Notes under the pieces: model-generated
What the model saw: only the letters and a program-made list of their open reading frames with translations
What the model was told of the DNA's origin: nothing
The model's database searches: none
Source of the DNA: Pedococcus bigeumensis
Lineage (GTDB): Bacteria > Actinomycetota > Actinomycetes > Actinomycetales > Dermatophilaceae
Direction: 5' to 3'
Length of the DNA: 64,000 bases
NCBI RefSeq assembly: GCF_006438965.1
Contig: NZ_RCZM01000003.1
Span: 1 to 64,000, forward strand
Translations under genes and position numbers: made by a program
In this document: piece after piece, positions 52,445 to 59,792 of the stretch
How positions within the stretch are numbered: position 1 is the first letter of the stretch
Layout: the number at the start of each line of letters is the position of its first letter

Positions 52445-53665
52445 ATGAACCTCGAAAGGCTCAAGGACATCCCCAACGGCGAGAAAGTCCAGCCGACCTT
52501 CTCGGCGGCAGAGTTCGAGCGTCGGCTGACCAACCTGCGCAAGCACATGGCCGACGACGGCCTCGATGCGGTGCTCCTCACGAGCTACCACAACATCAAC
52601 TACTACTCGGACTTCCTCTACACCTCGTTTGGGCGCAGCTACTTCCTGGTCGTGACCCAGAACGACTCCACCACCGTGTCCGCGAACATTGACGCCGGTA
52701 TGCCGTGGCGTCGCAGCCAGGGCTCCAACATCGTCTACACGGACTGGCGCAGGGACAACTACCTGTATGCCGTCCAGCAGGTCCTTGAGCGCCAAGGTTT
52801 GCGCGGTGGTCGGCTCGGGGTCGAGGACGACCACATCAGCACCGATCTACGCGCTAAGGTCTCCGACGCACTGCCGGCGTGGACGCTCACCGACGTCGCC
52901 GCGGCAACGATGCGACACCGCATGGTCAAGTCGCCCGAGGAGATCGAGCTCATCAAGCACGGAGCGCGCATCGGAGACCTGGGTGGCGAAGCCATCCGTG
53001 AGGCCATCGCCGAGGGTGTCCCCGAGTTCGAGGTGGCCATCGCCGGCTCGAACGCGATGATCCGCGAGATCGCCAGGACCTTCCCCCATGCCGAGCTGCG
53101 GGACACCTGGGTGTGGTTCCAGTCCGGCATCAACACCGACGGCGCGCACAACTGGGCCACGAGTCGCAGGGTGCAGCGGGGCGACATCCTGTCGCTCAAC
53201 TGCTTCCCCATGATCGCCGGCTACTACACCGCACTTGAGCGCACCCTCTTCTGGGGCGAACCGTCCCCCGAGCACCTGCGGCTGTGGGAGGTCAACGTCA
53301 AGGTGCACCGTCGCGGCCTCGAACTGATCAAGCCCGGCGCCGTGTGCAAGGACATCGCCGCAGAGCTCAACGAGATCTTCGACGCCGAGGGCCTGCTCGC
53401 CAACCGCACGTTCGGCTACGGCCACTCGTTCGGCGTGCTCTCGCACTACTACGGGCGCGAGGCGGGACTCGAGCTGCGCGAGGACATTGACACAGTTCTC
53501 GAGCCGGGCATGGTCGTGTCGATGGAGCCGATGATCATGGTGCCCGAGGGCCAGCCAGGCGCCGGCGGCTACCGCGAGCACGACATCCTCGTCGTCGGCG
53601 ACGACGGGGCGGAGAACATCACCCGCTTCCCCTTCGGACCGGAGCACAACATCCTCGGAGTCTGA
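52445..53665 (+). CDS. creatinase (creatine amidinohydrolase)
   Basis: 406 residues from ATG at 52445 with GAAAGG about 9 bases upstream. This is a peptidase M24-fold ('pita-bread') protein whose details are those of creatinase, not aminopeptidase P: TSYHNINYYSDFLYTSFGRS, GMPWRRSQGSN, YTDWRRDNYLYAVQQ, FQSGINTDGAHN with His at residue 235 (the catalytic His), ALERTLFWGEP, GHSFGVLSHYYGREAGLELR and MEPMIMVPEGQPGAGGYREH. Length matches Pseudomonas creatinase (~403). It hydrolyses creatine to sarcosine and urea in the cytoplasm, without metal, feeding the divergent sox operon. Confidence 0.95.
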   Translation: MNLERLKDIPNGEKVQPTFSAAEFERRLTNLRKHMADDGLDAVLLTSYHNINYYSDFLYTSFGRSYFLVVTQNDSTTVSANIDAGMPWRRSQGSNIVYTDWRRDNYLYAVQQVLERQGLRGGRLGVEDDHISTDLRAKVSDALPAWTLTDVAAATMRHRMVKSPEEIELIKHGARIGDLGGEAIREAIAEGVPEFEVAIAGSNAMIREIARTFPHAELRDTWVWFQSGINTDGAHNWATSRRVQRGDILSLNCFPMIAGYYTALERTLFWGEPSPEHLRLWEVNVKVHRRGLELIKPGAVCKDIAAELNEIFDAEGLLANRTFGYGHSFGVLSHYYGREAGLELREDIDTVLEPGMVVSMEPMIMVPEGQPGAGGYREHDILVVGDDGAENITRFPFGPEHNILGV

Positions 53666-53711
53666 AGCCCCTACGCGTCCCTGGTCCCTCACCCGGGCGC
53701 GCCGGAACCAT

Positions 53712-53750
53712 GCCGACGCCGGCCGTGCCACCTCATGTGGCAAGGTCGGC
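53712..53750 (+). terminator. hairpin between creatinase and the iclR gene
   Basis: Inner stem TGCCAC (53726-53731)/GTGGCA (53737-53742) with loop CTCAT, outer stem GCCGAC (53712-53717)/GTCGGC (53745-53750). There is no T-tract, so it may be a weak terminator of the creatinase transcript or, by its inner repeat, an IclR operator. Confidence 0.5.
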
Positions 53751-53833
53751 GTTGGCGGTTCCGGGCATGCCGCCGCGTCCAGCAGGGCGCGGGCCAGGTC
53801 CCCGAACACCCGACCACGCCGAAAGGAACAACC

Positions 53834-54628
53834 GTGGCCAAACACGACACAGAGCCCGAGGGCGAGTCGCGCGCCTCGGCGTCCGTGCTGCTCAACGGGT
53901 TACACGTCCTTGAGGCCTTCTCCATCGACGAGCCGGTGCTCGGGGTGACCGAGATCGCCCGCAAGGTCGACCAGCACAAGAGCACCGTCTCGCGGATCCT
54001 CGCGACACTGGAGCGGGCAGGCTACGTCGAGCGCGACGAGCGCAGCGGTCGCTTCCGGCTCGGACTCGGGCTCATCGCCCTGGCCGGGCCCCTGCTGGCC
54101 GACCTCGACGTGCGCCGAGTGGCCCTGGGGTCACTGCAGCAGCTGACCGACCGCACCGGCGAAACCTCCGCCCTGATGGTCTGGAACGGCCATGAATCGG
54201 TCGTCGTGGAGCAGGTCCAGAGCCCCAAGCAGGTCAAGCACACCGCTGCGATCGGCACCCGCTACGACACGTACGAGAGCTCCTCGGTCAAGGTCTTCCT
54301 GGCTGCCCTTCCGCCCAGTGAGGTAACGCGCCTGTTCGAACGACGACTGCTGGTCGGGACCTACGAAGAGCATGCGCTCGAGAGCTACGTCGCCGAGCTC
54401 GAACGCGTCACGGAGCTGGGCTTCGCCGTCAACGACGGCCGCACCTCGGTCGAGGAGGTCGGCGTTGCCGCCCCCGTCCGCGACCACCGCGGCGTCGTCG
54501 TCGCCGCCGTGCTGCTCTCGGCTCCTCGGTTCCGCGTGCCGCCGGCCATGCTGGACGTGCTCGCCCGAAGCGTCGCCGACACCGCCCTGGAGGTGTCGGC
54601 CCGACTGGGAGACACGTCGACGGCCTAG
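53834..54628 (+). CDS. IclR-family transcriptional regulator
   Basis: 264 residues from a GTG at 53834 after AAAGGAACAACC. Winged helix near the N-terminus (VLEAFSIDEPVLGVTEIARK, VDQHKSTVSRILATLERAGY) followed by the IclR effector domain (TGETSALMVWNGHESVVVEQ, GTRYDTYESSSVKVFLAALP, FAVNDGRTSVEEVGVAAPVR). The frame extends upstream into a non-conserved stretch. It lies next to the creatinase gene and is a good candidate regulator of creatine or sarcosine genes; effector unknown. Confidence 0.92.
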   Translation: MAKHDTEPEGESRASASVLLNGLHVLEAFSIDEPVLGVTEIARKVDQHKSTVSRILATLERAGYVERDERSGRFRLGLGLIALAGPLLADLDVRRVALGSLQQLTDRTGETSALMVWNGHESVVVEQVQSPKQVKHTAAIGTRYDTYESSSVKVFLAALPPSEVTRLFERRLLVGTYEEHALESYVAELERVTELGFAVNDGRTSVEEVGVAAPVRDHRGVVVAAVLLSAPRFRVPPAMLDVLARSVADTALEVSARLGDTSTA

Positions 54629-54694
54629 GAACACCAGACGACGCACCCGCCCACGGAGTCCGAGGGCGGGTGCAGTCAGTTCCGGGCGCAGAAG

Positions 54695-55657
54695 TCAGCC
54701 AAGGGTGGCAGTCTCACGCGCCCGGCTGGCGCCACCGACGGGAGTCCCGTCCTGCAGGATGGGTGCGTCCGGGAAGGTCGGCACCTCATAGCGGGTGTGC
54801 GTGCGCACCACCTTCGTCACGTTCGCAGCGTGCTCGGCAATCTCCTCCAAGGTGGTCACCCACATCCCGTCAAGGGCCTTGACACCCTCGATGAGCTGCT
54901 CGAGCGCGTGCGCCCGCGAAGGCCGCCCTGAGATGAACGGGTGGTTCGTCAGGACCCAACAGCCGCCCTGCGCGTGCTGGGCGTCGGCCTCCAGCTGCCA
55001 CATCTCGCGCGCCTTGCTCGGGCTCTCGATGACTCCGCTGCCGGTCCAACCGGGATAGAACGCGTACTGCTCCCAGTCGTCCAGCGCCCAGTCGACCGGA
55101 ATCTCGATGAGCGACTCCGCCGACCCCGGCTCGACAGCGAACCGGTAGGGGGCATCCCCGTCCAGCAGGCTCGAGTCGTACCGGAAGCCACGCTCGACCA
55201 GCAGCCCTGGCGTCTGGTAGTTCATCTCCCACCACGGCGCTCGATACCCCACCGGCACGACCCCTGCCACCCGGTGCAAGGCCTCCAGCCCACGATCGAG
55301 GTAACGCGCCTCCGTCTCACGGTCGATCCCCTGCATCTGCTCGTGCAGATAGCCGTGGTGACCGATCTCGTGGCCGCCGTCGACGATGGCTTGCACGACG
55401 TCGGGATGGCACTCAGCCGTGAAGCCTGGGACGAAGAAGGTCGCCCGAATGTCCTGTCGCGCAAGGATGCTCAGGATCTTCGGCACCGCGACCAAGGGAC
55501 CGTAGGATTGGTGCGACATCAGCGACATCCGCTTCGCCGCGCCAGGGTCGTGCGCTAGCACGCACGACTCCGCGTCGACGTCGAAGGTGAACGACGCAGC
55601 AGCCCGTATGCCGTCCGGCCAGCTGAAGACTGGGTCGTCACCTCCCAGCAAGGTCAC
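54695..55657 (-). CDS. polysaccharide-deacetylase-fold hydrolase (PuuE allantoinase-like)
   Basis: 320 residues from a GTG overlapping the permease stop (GTGA). NodB/CE4 fold motifs: AAASFTFDVDAESCVLAHDP with the catalytic/metal Asp pair, GHEIGHHGYLHEQMQ with the metal HxxxxH, YRAPWWEMNYQTPG and TNHPFISGRPSRAHALEQL. The length, lack of signal peptide and the GYLHE/YRAPWW pattern fit the cytoplasmic PuuE group, some of which open hydantoin-type rings (allantoin). Beside an NCS1 permease and an Fcy1-like deaminase it may hydrolyse a cyclic ureide or amide, such as N-methylhydantoin. Substrate is inference. Confidence 0.85.
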   Translation of the reverse strand: MTLLGGDDPVFSWPDGIRAAASFTFDVDAESCVLAHDPGAAKRMSLMSHQSYGPLVAVPKILSILARQDIRATFFVPGFTAECHPDVVQAIVDGGHEIGHHGYLHEQMQGIDRETEARYLDRGLEALHRVAGVVPVGYRAPWWEMNYQTPGLLVERGFRYDSSLLDGDAPYRFAVEPGSAESLIEIPVDWALDDWEQYAFYPGWTGSGVIESPSKAREMWQLEADAQHAQGGCWVLTNHPFISGRPSRAHALEQLIEGVKALDGMWVTTLEEIAEHAANVTKVVRTHTRYEVPTFPDAPILQDGTPVGGASRARETATLG

Positions 55658-57174
55658 TGCTCGACTCGCAGTGCGTTGGCGCCCACGACGGAGTCCGTGG
55701 ATGCCGCGGAACTGAGCGGCACGGCGCGAGTATCCGACGTCTGGCCGGTGCCTGCGGCATACCGACGGTGCACCTTTCCACCGATCAGTGCATAGGTGCC
55801 CGCCGCGGACAGGCCACCGGCCAGCCACGAGAGGTCGAGCCCGCCCATGGCGCGGGCGGCGAAGCCCTGGAGAGCCGGGGTGAGGCCGTAGAGGAACAGC
55901 CAGGTGAAGAACACGCCGACAGCGAAGGAGGCCATGGTCGCCCAGTTGACGTCGGGGAGCTTCTTCGACCCGACCGGCTCGAAGAGCACATCTGCGTCGA
56001 TGTGACCCTTCGCGAACTTGTAGTAGTGGACGAGCATGATGCCGCCCCAGGCCGCGATCCACGCGACGATGCCGATCAGCCAGGTGTCGAGGACGCTGCC
56101 CAGGTCGCCCGCGTAGATGAAGAAGATCACCGCCGCCATGGAGAACACACCAACGACGAGGCTGAGCGTGCGACGGTTGATCTTGATGTCGAGCGCCTGG
56201 GCGGCCACCGAGAAGGTGTAGATGTTGAGGATGTTGGTCGCGATCGGACCATGGACGACCAACAAGAGCACGGGGATGGCGAGCGCGCCGAAGTTGTCGA
56301 CGACGAGCGCACCAGGGTCGACGGTGCCGTTCTTGGTGGCCAAGGTGGCTCCGAGGACACCGAGCCACACGACGGGGATGAACTGGCCCAACACGCTGGC
56401 GGAGTAGAGCTTGCGTCGCGACATCGTGCGGCTCACGAATCGCGAGTAGTCCGCGGCATACGTGAACCACGTGATCCCCCAACCGATTCCGATCGCGGTC
56501 ATGACACCCGACATCACGACCCAGCGGTCGGCACCGGTGAGGATGTGACCGGCCTGGCCTGCGTAGCCCCAGTCGATGTCGAGGAAGAACCAGGCCGCGA
56601 TCGACATGGCGACGAGCACGACGATAGTGGGGGGCACGGTCCAGCGTTCGAAGGCGGCGATGGTGCGGTAGCCCGCCCACGAGATCGCGACCTGGATGCC
56701 CATGATGAGCGCGGCCACCCCGATCTTCCACGGGTAGTTGCTCGCATCCGGGTCGACGACACCGATCTTGCCCAGCAGGGCCATGACGAGGTCGAGGATG
56801 ATCCAGGTATTCACCGCGCACCAGCCCACGGCGAGCGCGGCCTGGATGGTGGCGGGGAGGTAGGCGCCACGGCGCCCGAAGGCGGCGCGAGAGAGCACCA
56901 TCCCGGTCACACCGGTGCGCTGACCCATCAGGACGAACAGGCCGAAGAGCGCCATGCCGATGAGGTTGCCGACGACGAGGACGATGAGGGTGTCGCGCAG
57001 GCCGAGGCCCAGGGCCACCCCGAGCGCGCCGAGCACCCAGTTGATCGGGGCGATGTTGGCACCACACCAGATCCAGAACTGGCCGGACACGCTGTGGGTT
57101 CGGGCTTCTTCGGGGATCGGCTGGAGAACCTGCTCGACCTCGTAGATGATGTGGGACTGGTCCGCAGAGCTCAT
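55654..57174 (-). CDS. NCS1-family permease (cytosine/purine/hydantoin type)
   Basis: 506 residues, about 12 helices. ATG at 57174 has GGAGG 5 bases upstream; another ATG at 57186 is in frame. GQFWIWCGANIAPINWVLGA, LVVGNLIGMALFGLFVLMGQ, TGVTGMVLSRAAFGRRGAYL, WGITWFTYAADYSRFV and INRRTLS are typical of NCS1 carriers, which import nucleobases, allantoin or hydantoins with H+ or Na+. In this island a creatinine or N-methylhydantoin-like cargo is plausible. Divergent from the pucR gene and co-transcribed with the PuuE-like hydrolase. Confidence 0.93.
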   Translation of the reverse strand: MSSADQSHIIYEVEQVLQPIPEEARTHSVSGQFWIWCGANIAPINWVLGALGVALGLGLRDTLIVLVVGNLIGMALFGLFVLMGQRTGVTGMVLSRAAFGRRGAYLPATIQAALAVGWCAVNTWIILDLVMALLGKIGVVDPDASNYPWKIGVAALIMGIQVAISWAGYRTIAAFERWTVPPTIVVLVAMSIAAWFFLDIDWGYAGQAGHILTGADRWVVMSGVMTAIGIGWGITWFTYAADYSRFVSRTMSRRKLYSASVLGQFIPVVWLGVLGATLATKNGTVDPGALVVDNFGALAIPVLLLVVHGPIATNILNIYTFSVAAQALDIKINRRTLSLVVGVFSMAAVIFFIYAGDLGSVLDTWLIGIVAWIAAWGGIMLVHYYKFAKGHIDADVLFEPVGSKKLPDVNWATMASFAVGVFFTWLFLYGLTPALQGFAARAMGGLDLSWLAGGLSAAGTYALIGGKVHRRYAAGTGQTSDTRAVPLSSAASTDSVVGANALRVEQ

Positions 57175-57241
57175 CTGCGCCTCCATTCATGGCGGGGTGT
57201 TACCGCACAGAGTGACCTTCCGCGCAGCCCTACGACAAGAT

Positions 57242-57282
57242 ACATTTCGACAGTCAACAGCCCCAATGATTGGACGAAATGT
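57242..57282. promoter_or_regulatory. spaced inverted repeat in the permease/pucR divergent promoter
   Basis: ACATTTCG (57242-57249) and CGAAATGT (57275-57282) are exact reverse complements 25 bp apart (centre to centre three helical turns). AT-rich half-sites in GC-rich DNA, overlapping the pucR start region, suggest a PucR-type regulatory site. Confidence 0.7.
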
Positions 57283-58801
57283 CATGCCGATGCCACTGCG
57301 GGAGGTGCTCAAGGATCCAACCGTGCTGGCTGCCGAGCCCCTGGTGCTCGCAGGCAGAACCCGGCTGGGACGCCTGGTTACCTGGGTACACACGAGCGAG
57401 GTGCTCGACATCGCCACACTGCTGCGCGGTGGCGAGCTGCTGCTCGTGGGCGGCGTCAGCCTCGCGACCGCATCACGGGAACAACGGGTCGCCTACATCC
57501 AGGAGCTGGCGGCGCGGGAGGTCGCGGGCATCGCCATCGAGACGGGTGGGCGCCTGCCCACTGTGCCCGAGGAGATGGTTCAGGAAGCCGAACGGCTGCA
57601 CCTACCCCTGCTCGAGCTGCGCAAGGTCGTGCGGTTCGTCGAGGTGACACAGTCGATCAATGGCCTGCTCGTGAACGAGTCGGTCCGCCGCCTGCAGCTC
57701 GCGGACCGGGTTTCGCACGCCCTGGCCGCCGGCCTCGCCGGTGGTGCCGAGGTCAGCCAGCTGATGGACATCCTCGCCGCGGAGGTCCAGGCCGACGCAA
57801 CACTGACCGCGCCGAACGGCGACGTCATCGCCGAGGCAAGCGCCGACCTCGAAGGGCCCTCTCCCCGGAGCAAGGAGCACCCGATCGTGGCGCCCGTGAG
57901 CAGCGCAGGCGTGACCGTCGCCCTGCTCACCCTCAATCCACGCCCCGGAGCGGACCTGCTGCTGCTCGACGCCGCACGGGATCGCGCGCCTGAAGCGCTC
58001 GGCCTCGCCCTACTGCGGTCTCGGCCACTGTCCCGGGTCGAGCGGGACGCGCACGAACTGCTGGGACTGGCAGTGTCCGGTGGACGATCGCCGCGACGAT
58101 TTGTCGAACTCGCGACCCGACTGGGCATCAACGCCCACGACGCCTGGGTCTGCACGGTCGCCAGAATCGGACCTGGCCAGGGTCTGACGGCCGGGATCGA
58201 GGCCGCCGTCAGCCGCAGTGGCCGCACCGCGATCAGCCAGATCGACCACGACTCCTACCTGTCGGTCATCGCGCTGCGGCTGGATGGCACGACCCTGGGT
58301 GCCGCCCGGGCCAGCATCATCGCGGACTTACGAGACGTGCCGATGCCCCCGCAGGTGAAGGTAGCTGTCGGGCCGGCCACCCGGGCGCTGGCCGGCATCG
58401 GACACTCCTTGGCCGAGGCGGAGTCAGCTCTGGACCTGGCCGAGGACTCTGGCGAGGTGGTTGTCGACGCGGTCGCCCTCGGCGTCCCGCGGTTGCTCGG
58501 GGCGCTGGGACGCCCCGACCTAGTCGGCGCTTTCATCGAGGAGCAGCTGGGCGACCTCCTCGAGCTCGACCGTCGCCGCAGCGGTCAGCTCTTCGAGACC
58601 TTCGCGATGTACCTGCGGCAGTCAGGTCACAAGACCGACACCGCCGCCGCCCTGCACCTGCAGCGACAGAGCCTCTACCAGCGGCTGGACCGCATCATGA
58701 CCGCCTTAGGGAATCCCGAGCCAGGCACGAGCCGATGGGGCGCCCTGACCCTGGCGACCGAGCTGGAAGCGGCCCGACGGCGCACCGGGGAGCGACAGTG
58801 A
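57266..58801 (+). CDS. PucR-family transcriptional regulator
   Basis: 511 residues from ATG at 57266; ATG 57284 and 57290 are alternatives within the operator. N-terminal PucR domain (PLREVLKDPTVLAAEPLVLA, LGRLVTWVHTSEVLDIATLL, RGGELLLVGG, AGIAIETGGRLP) and C-terminal PucR helix-turn-helix (ETFAMYLRQSGHKTDTAAAL, HLQRQSLYQRLDRIMTALG). The family controls purine, allantoin and hydantoin catabolism. Divergent from the NCS1 permease-hydrolase operon and upstream of the deaminase gene, it likely controls both. Confidence 0.93.
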   Translation: MIGRNVMPMPLREVLKDPTVLAAEPLVLAGRTRLGRLVTWVHTSEVLDIATLLRGGELLLVGGVSLATASREQRVAYIQELAAREVAGIAIETGGRLPTVPEEMVQEAERLHLPLLELRKVVRFVEVTQSINGLLVNESVRRLQLADRVSHALAAGLAGGAEVSQLMDILAAEVQADATLTAPNGDVIAEASADLEGPSPRSKEHPIVAPVSSAGVTVALLTLNPRPGADLLLLDAARDRAPEALGLALLRSRPLSRVERDAHELLGLAVSGGRSPRRFVELATRLGINAHDAWVCTVARIGPGQGLTAGIEAAVSRSGRTAISQIDHDSYLSVIALRLDGTTLGAARASIIADLRDVPMPPQVKVAVGPATRALAGIGHSLAEAESALDLAEDSGEVVVDAVALGVPRLLGALGRPDLVGAFIEEQLGDLLELDRRRSGQLFETFAMYLRQSGHKTDTAAALHLQRQSLYQRLDRIMTALGNPEPGTSRWGALTLATELEAARRRTGERQ

Positions 58802-58862
58802 GGGATGGGACACTGCACCGACGACCGCAGCAGCCACGAACCGTGGAACGGCAGGAGGCGCG

Positions 58863-59348
58863 ATGACGGCGAACGTCGAGGATGACCAGCGTTGGCTGGC
58901 CCTGGCCGTGGAGCAGGCACGGATCGGGTGGTCCGAGGGCGGCATCCCGATTGGGGCGGCCCTCGTGCACAACGGGCAGCTGATCGCGGTCGGACGCAAC
59001 CGACGGGTCCAGCAGGGCAGCGTCATTCGCCACGGAGAGACCGACTGCCTCGAGAACGCCGGCCGACTGACGGCGCGGACCTATCGCTCCAGCGTGCTCT
59101 ACACCACGCTGTCACCATGCTTCATGTGCGCGGGAACTGTTCTGCTGTACCAAATTCCGCGCATCGTCGTCGGTGAGAACCGCACCTTCGAGAGCTCGGA
59201 GGACCTGCTTCGGTCGCGTGGCGTTCGGGTAGACGTCTTCGACGACCTGGAGTGTCGTTCCCTCATGGACCGGATGATCGTGGAGAAGCCTGAACTTTGG
59301 AGGGAAGACATCGGCCTCGAGCCCTCAGCGCAGAGCCGGACCGTCTGA
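58863..59348 (+). CDS. Fcy1-like cytosine/creatinine deaminase
   Basis: 161 residues, ATG at 58863 with AGGAGGCG 3-9 bases upstream. Zinc deaminase motifs: HGETDCLENAGR (zinc His and catalytic Glu) and SPCFMCAGTVLLYQIPRIVV (two zinc Cys). IRHGE..CLENAGR, VGENRTFESSEDLL and ERPELW-like EKPELWREDIGL closely follow yeast cytosine deaminase rather than guanine or tRNA deaminases. Bacterial creatinine deaminase activity is known to overlap with cytosine deaminase. With creatinase and sarcosine oxidase in the same island, creatinine is the attractive substrate; cytosine remains possible. Confidence 0.88.
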   Translation: MTANVEDDQRWLALAVEQARIGWSEGGIPIGAALVHNGQLIAVGRNRRVQQGSVIRHGETDCLENAGRLTARTYRSSVLYTTLSPCFMCAGTVLLYQIPRIVVGENRTFESSEDLLRSRGVRVDVFDDLECRSLMDRMIVEKPELWREDIGLEPSAQSRTV

Positions 59349-59397
59349 CGCGTTTGCACCGATCTGGCACCGTCGAAGGTCATGGCCTCGGACACAA

Positions 59398-59421
59398 GAG
59401 GTTGCACGAGATATCGCACGG
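59398..59421 (+). repeat. tandem 12-bp repeat, putative integrase arm site 3
   Basis: GAGGTTGCACGA (59398-59409) then GATATCGCACGG (59410-59421); same tandem pair as at 42133, 42489 and 59614. Confidence 0.65.
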
Positions 59422-59435
59422 CCGGTATAGCAACC

Positions 59436-59474
59436 CTGACGCGCGCAAATGCGTAGGTCCGAGATTGGAAGGGC
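59436..59474 (+). repeat. decayed island-end/att remnant
   Basis: CTGACGCGCGCAAATGCGTA... (59436-59459) matches 20 of 24 bases of the sequence just before the right att (59655-59678), and GAGATTGGAAGGG then resembles the start of the tRNA part. Arm-like repeats precede both. It looks like an older, eroded copy of the right end. Confidence 0.5.
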
Positions 59475-59613
59475 AACAGCACCTCCGATACAGCACAGAG
59501 GTACAGCAACCGGTCCGACGGAGCTTGGCGCTCTGCGCAGGCTGATGGCGGGTCCCAAGCACGATCACGGCTCCCGAGGCCGATGCCTAGAGTTCGGGAC
59601 GAAGGGGCGGCGA

Positions 59614-59637
59614 GATGTTGCACGAGATGTAGCACGG
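59614..59637 (+). repeat. tandem 12-bp repeat, putative integrase arm site 4
   Basis: GATGTTGCACGA (59614-59625) and GATGTAGCACGG (59626-59637), two to three mismatches apart; first copy identical to 42133-42144 and 42501-42512. Confidence 0.7.
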
Positions 59638-59677
59638 CGTCCGAAAAGGGCCCTCTGACCTGCGCAATTGCGTACGT

Positions 59678-59722
59678 CTGAAGATCGGAAGGTCGGCGGT
59701 TCGACCCCGCCCCTGGCCACCA
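59678..59722 (+). repeat. attachment site: 3' end of tRNA-Phe (copy 3, right end)
   Basis: Same 45-base tRNA-Phe segment as 42197-42241 with two differences (CTGAAGA in the anticodon loop; A as discriminator base). The preceding 24 bases are also shared with the left copy (CTGACCTGCGC ... TACGT), showing that both boundaries derive from the same kind of element. No 5' tRNA half precedes it. Confidence 0.9.
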
Positions 59723-59725
59723 CGA

Positions 59726-59761
59726 AAGCCGCAGGTCCGCGCCGTGCGCGGCCTGCGGTTT
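59726..59761 (+). terminator. terminator of the tRNA-Phe locus
   Basis: AAGCCGCAGG (59726-59735) pairs with CCTGCGGTTT (59752-59761) around a GC-rich loop. It lies 4 bases after the tRNA CCA end, the usual place for a tRNA terminator, and marks the right side of the island as original chromosome. Confidence 0.75.
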
Positions 59762-59792
59762 CTGGTTGGGCGACGAAGTCCGGACGCCGAGA

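Larger units (their letters stand above)
42197..59722. mobile_element. 17.5-kb integrated island with creatine-catabolism cargo
   Basis: Bounded by direct repeats of the tRNA-Phe 3' end (42197-42241 and 59678-59722) with paired 12-bp repeats near both ends. All genes inside serve one catabolic theme. No integrase, excisionase, replication or transfer gene is present, so the element is immobile by itself or needs a helper integrase. The intact tRNA-Phe should lie left of the window, because the right repeat is followed by the tRNA-type terminator. Confidence 0.75.

Noticed and set aside
55768-57993. 741-codon plus-strand open frame opposite the NCS1 permease and into pucR
   Set aside because: Composition is that of an antisense shadow; both real genes have full family signatures.
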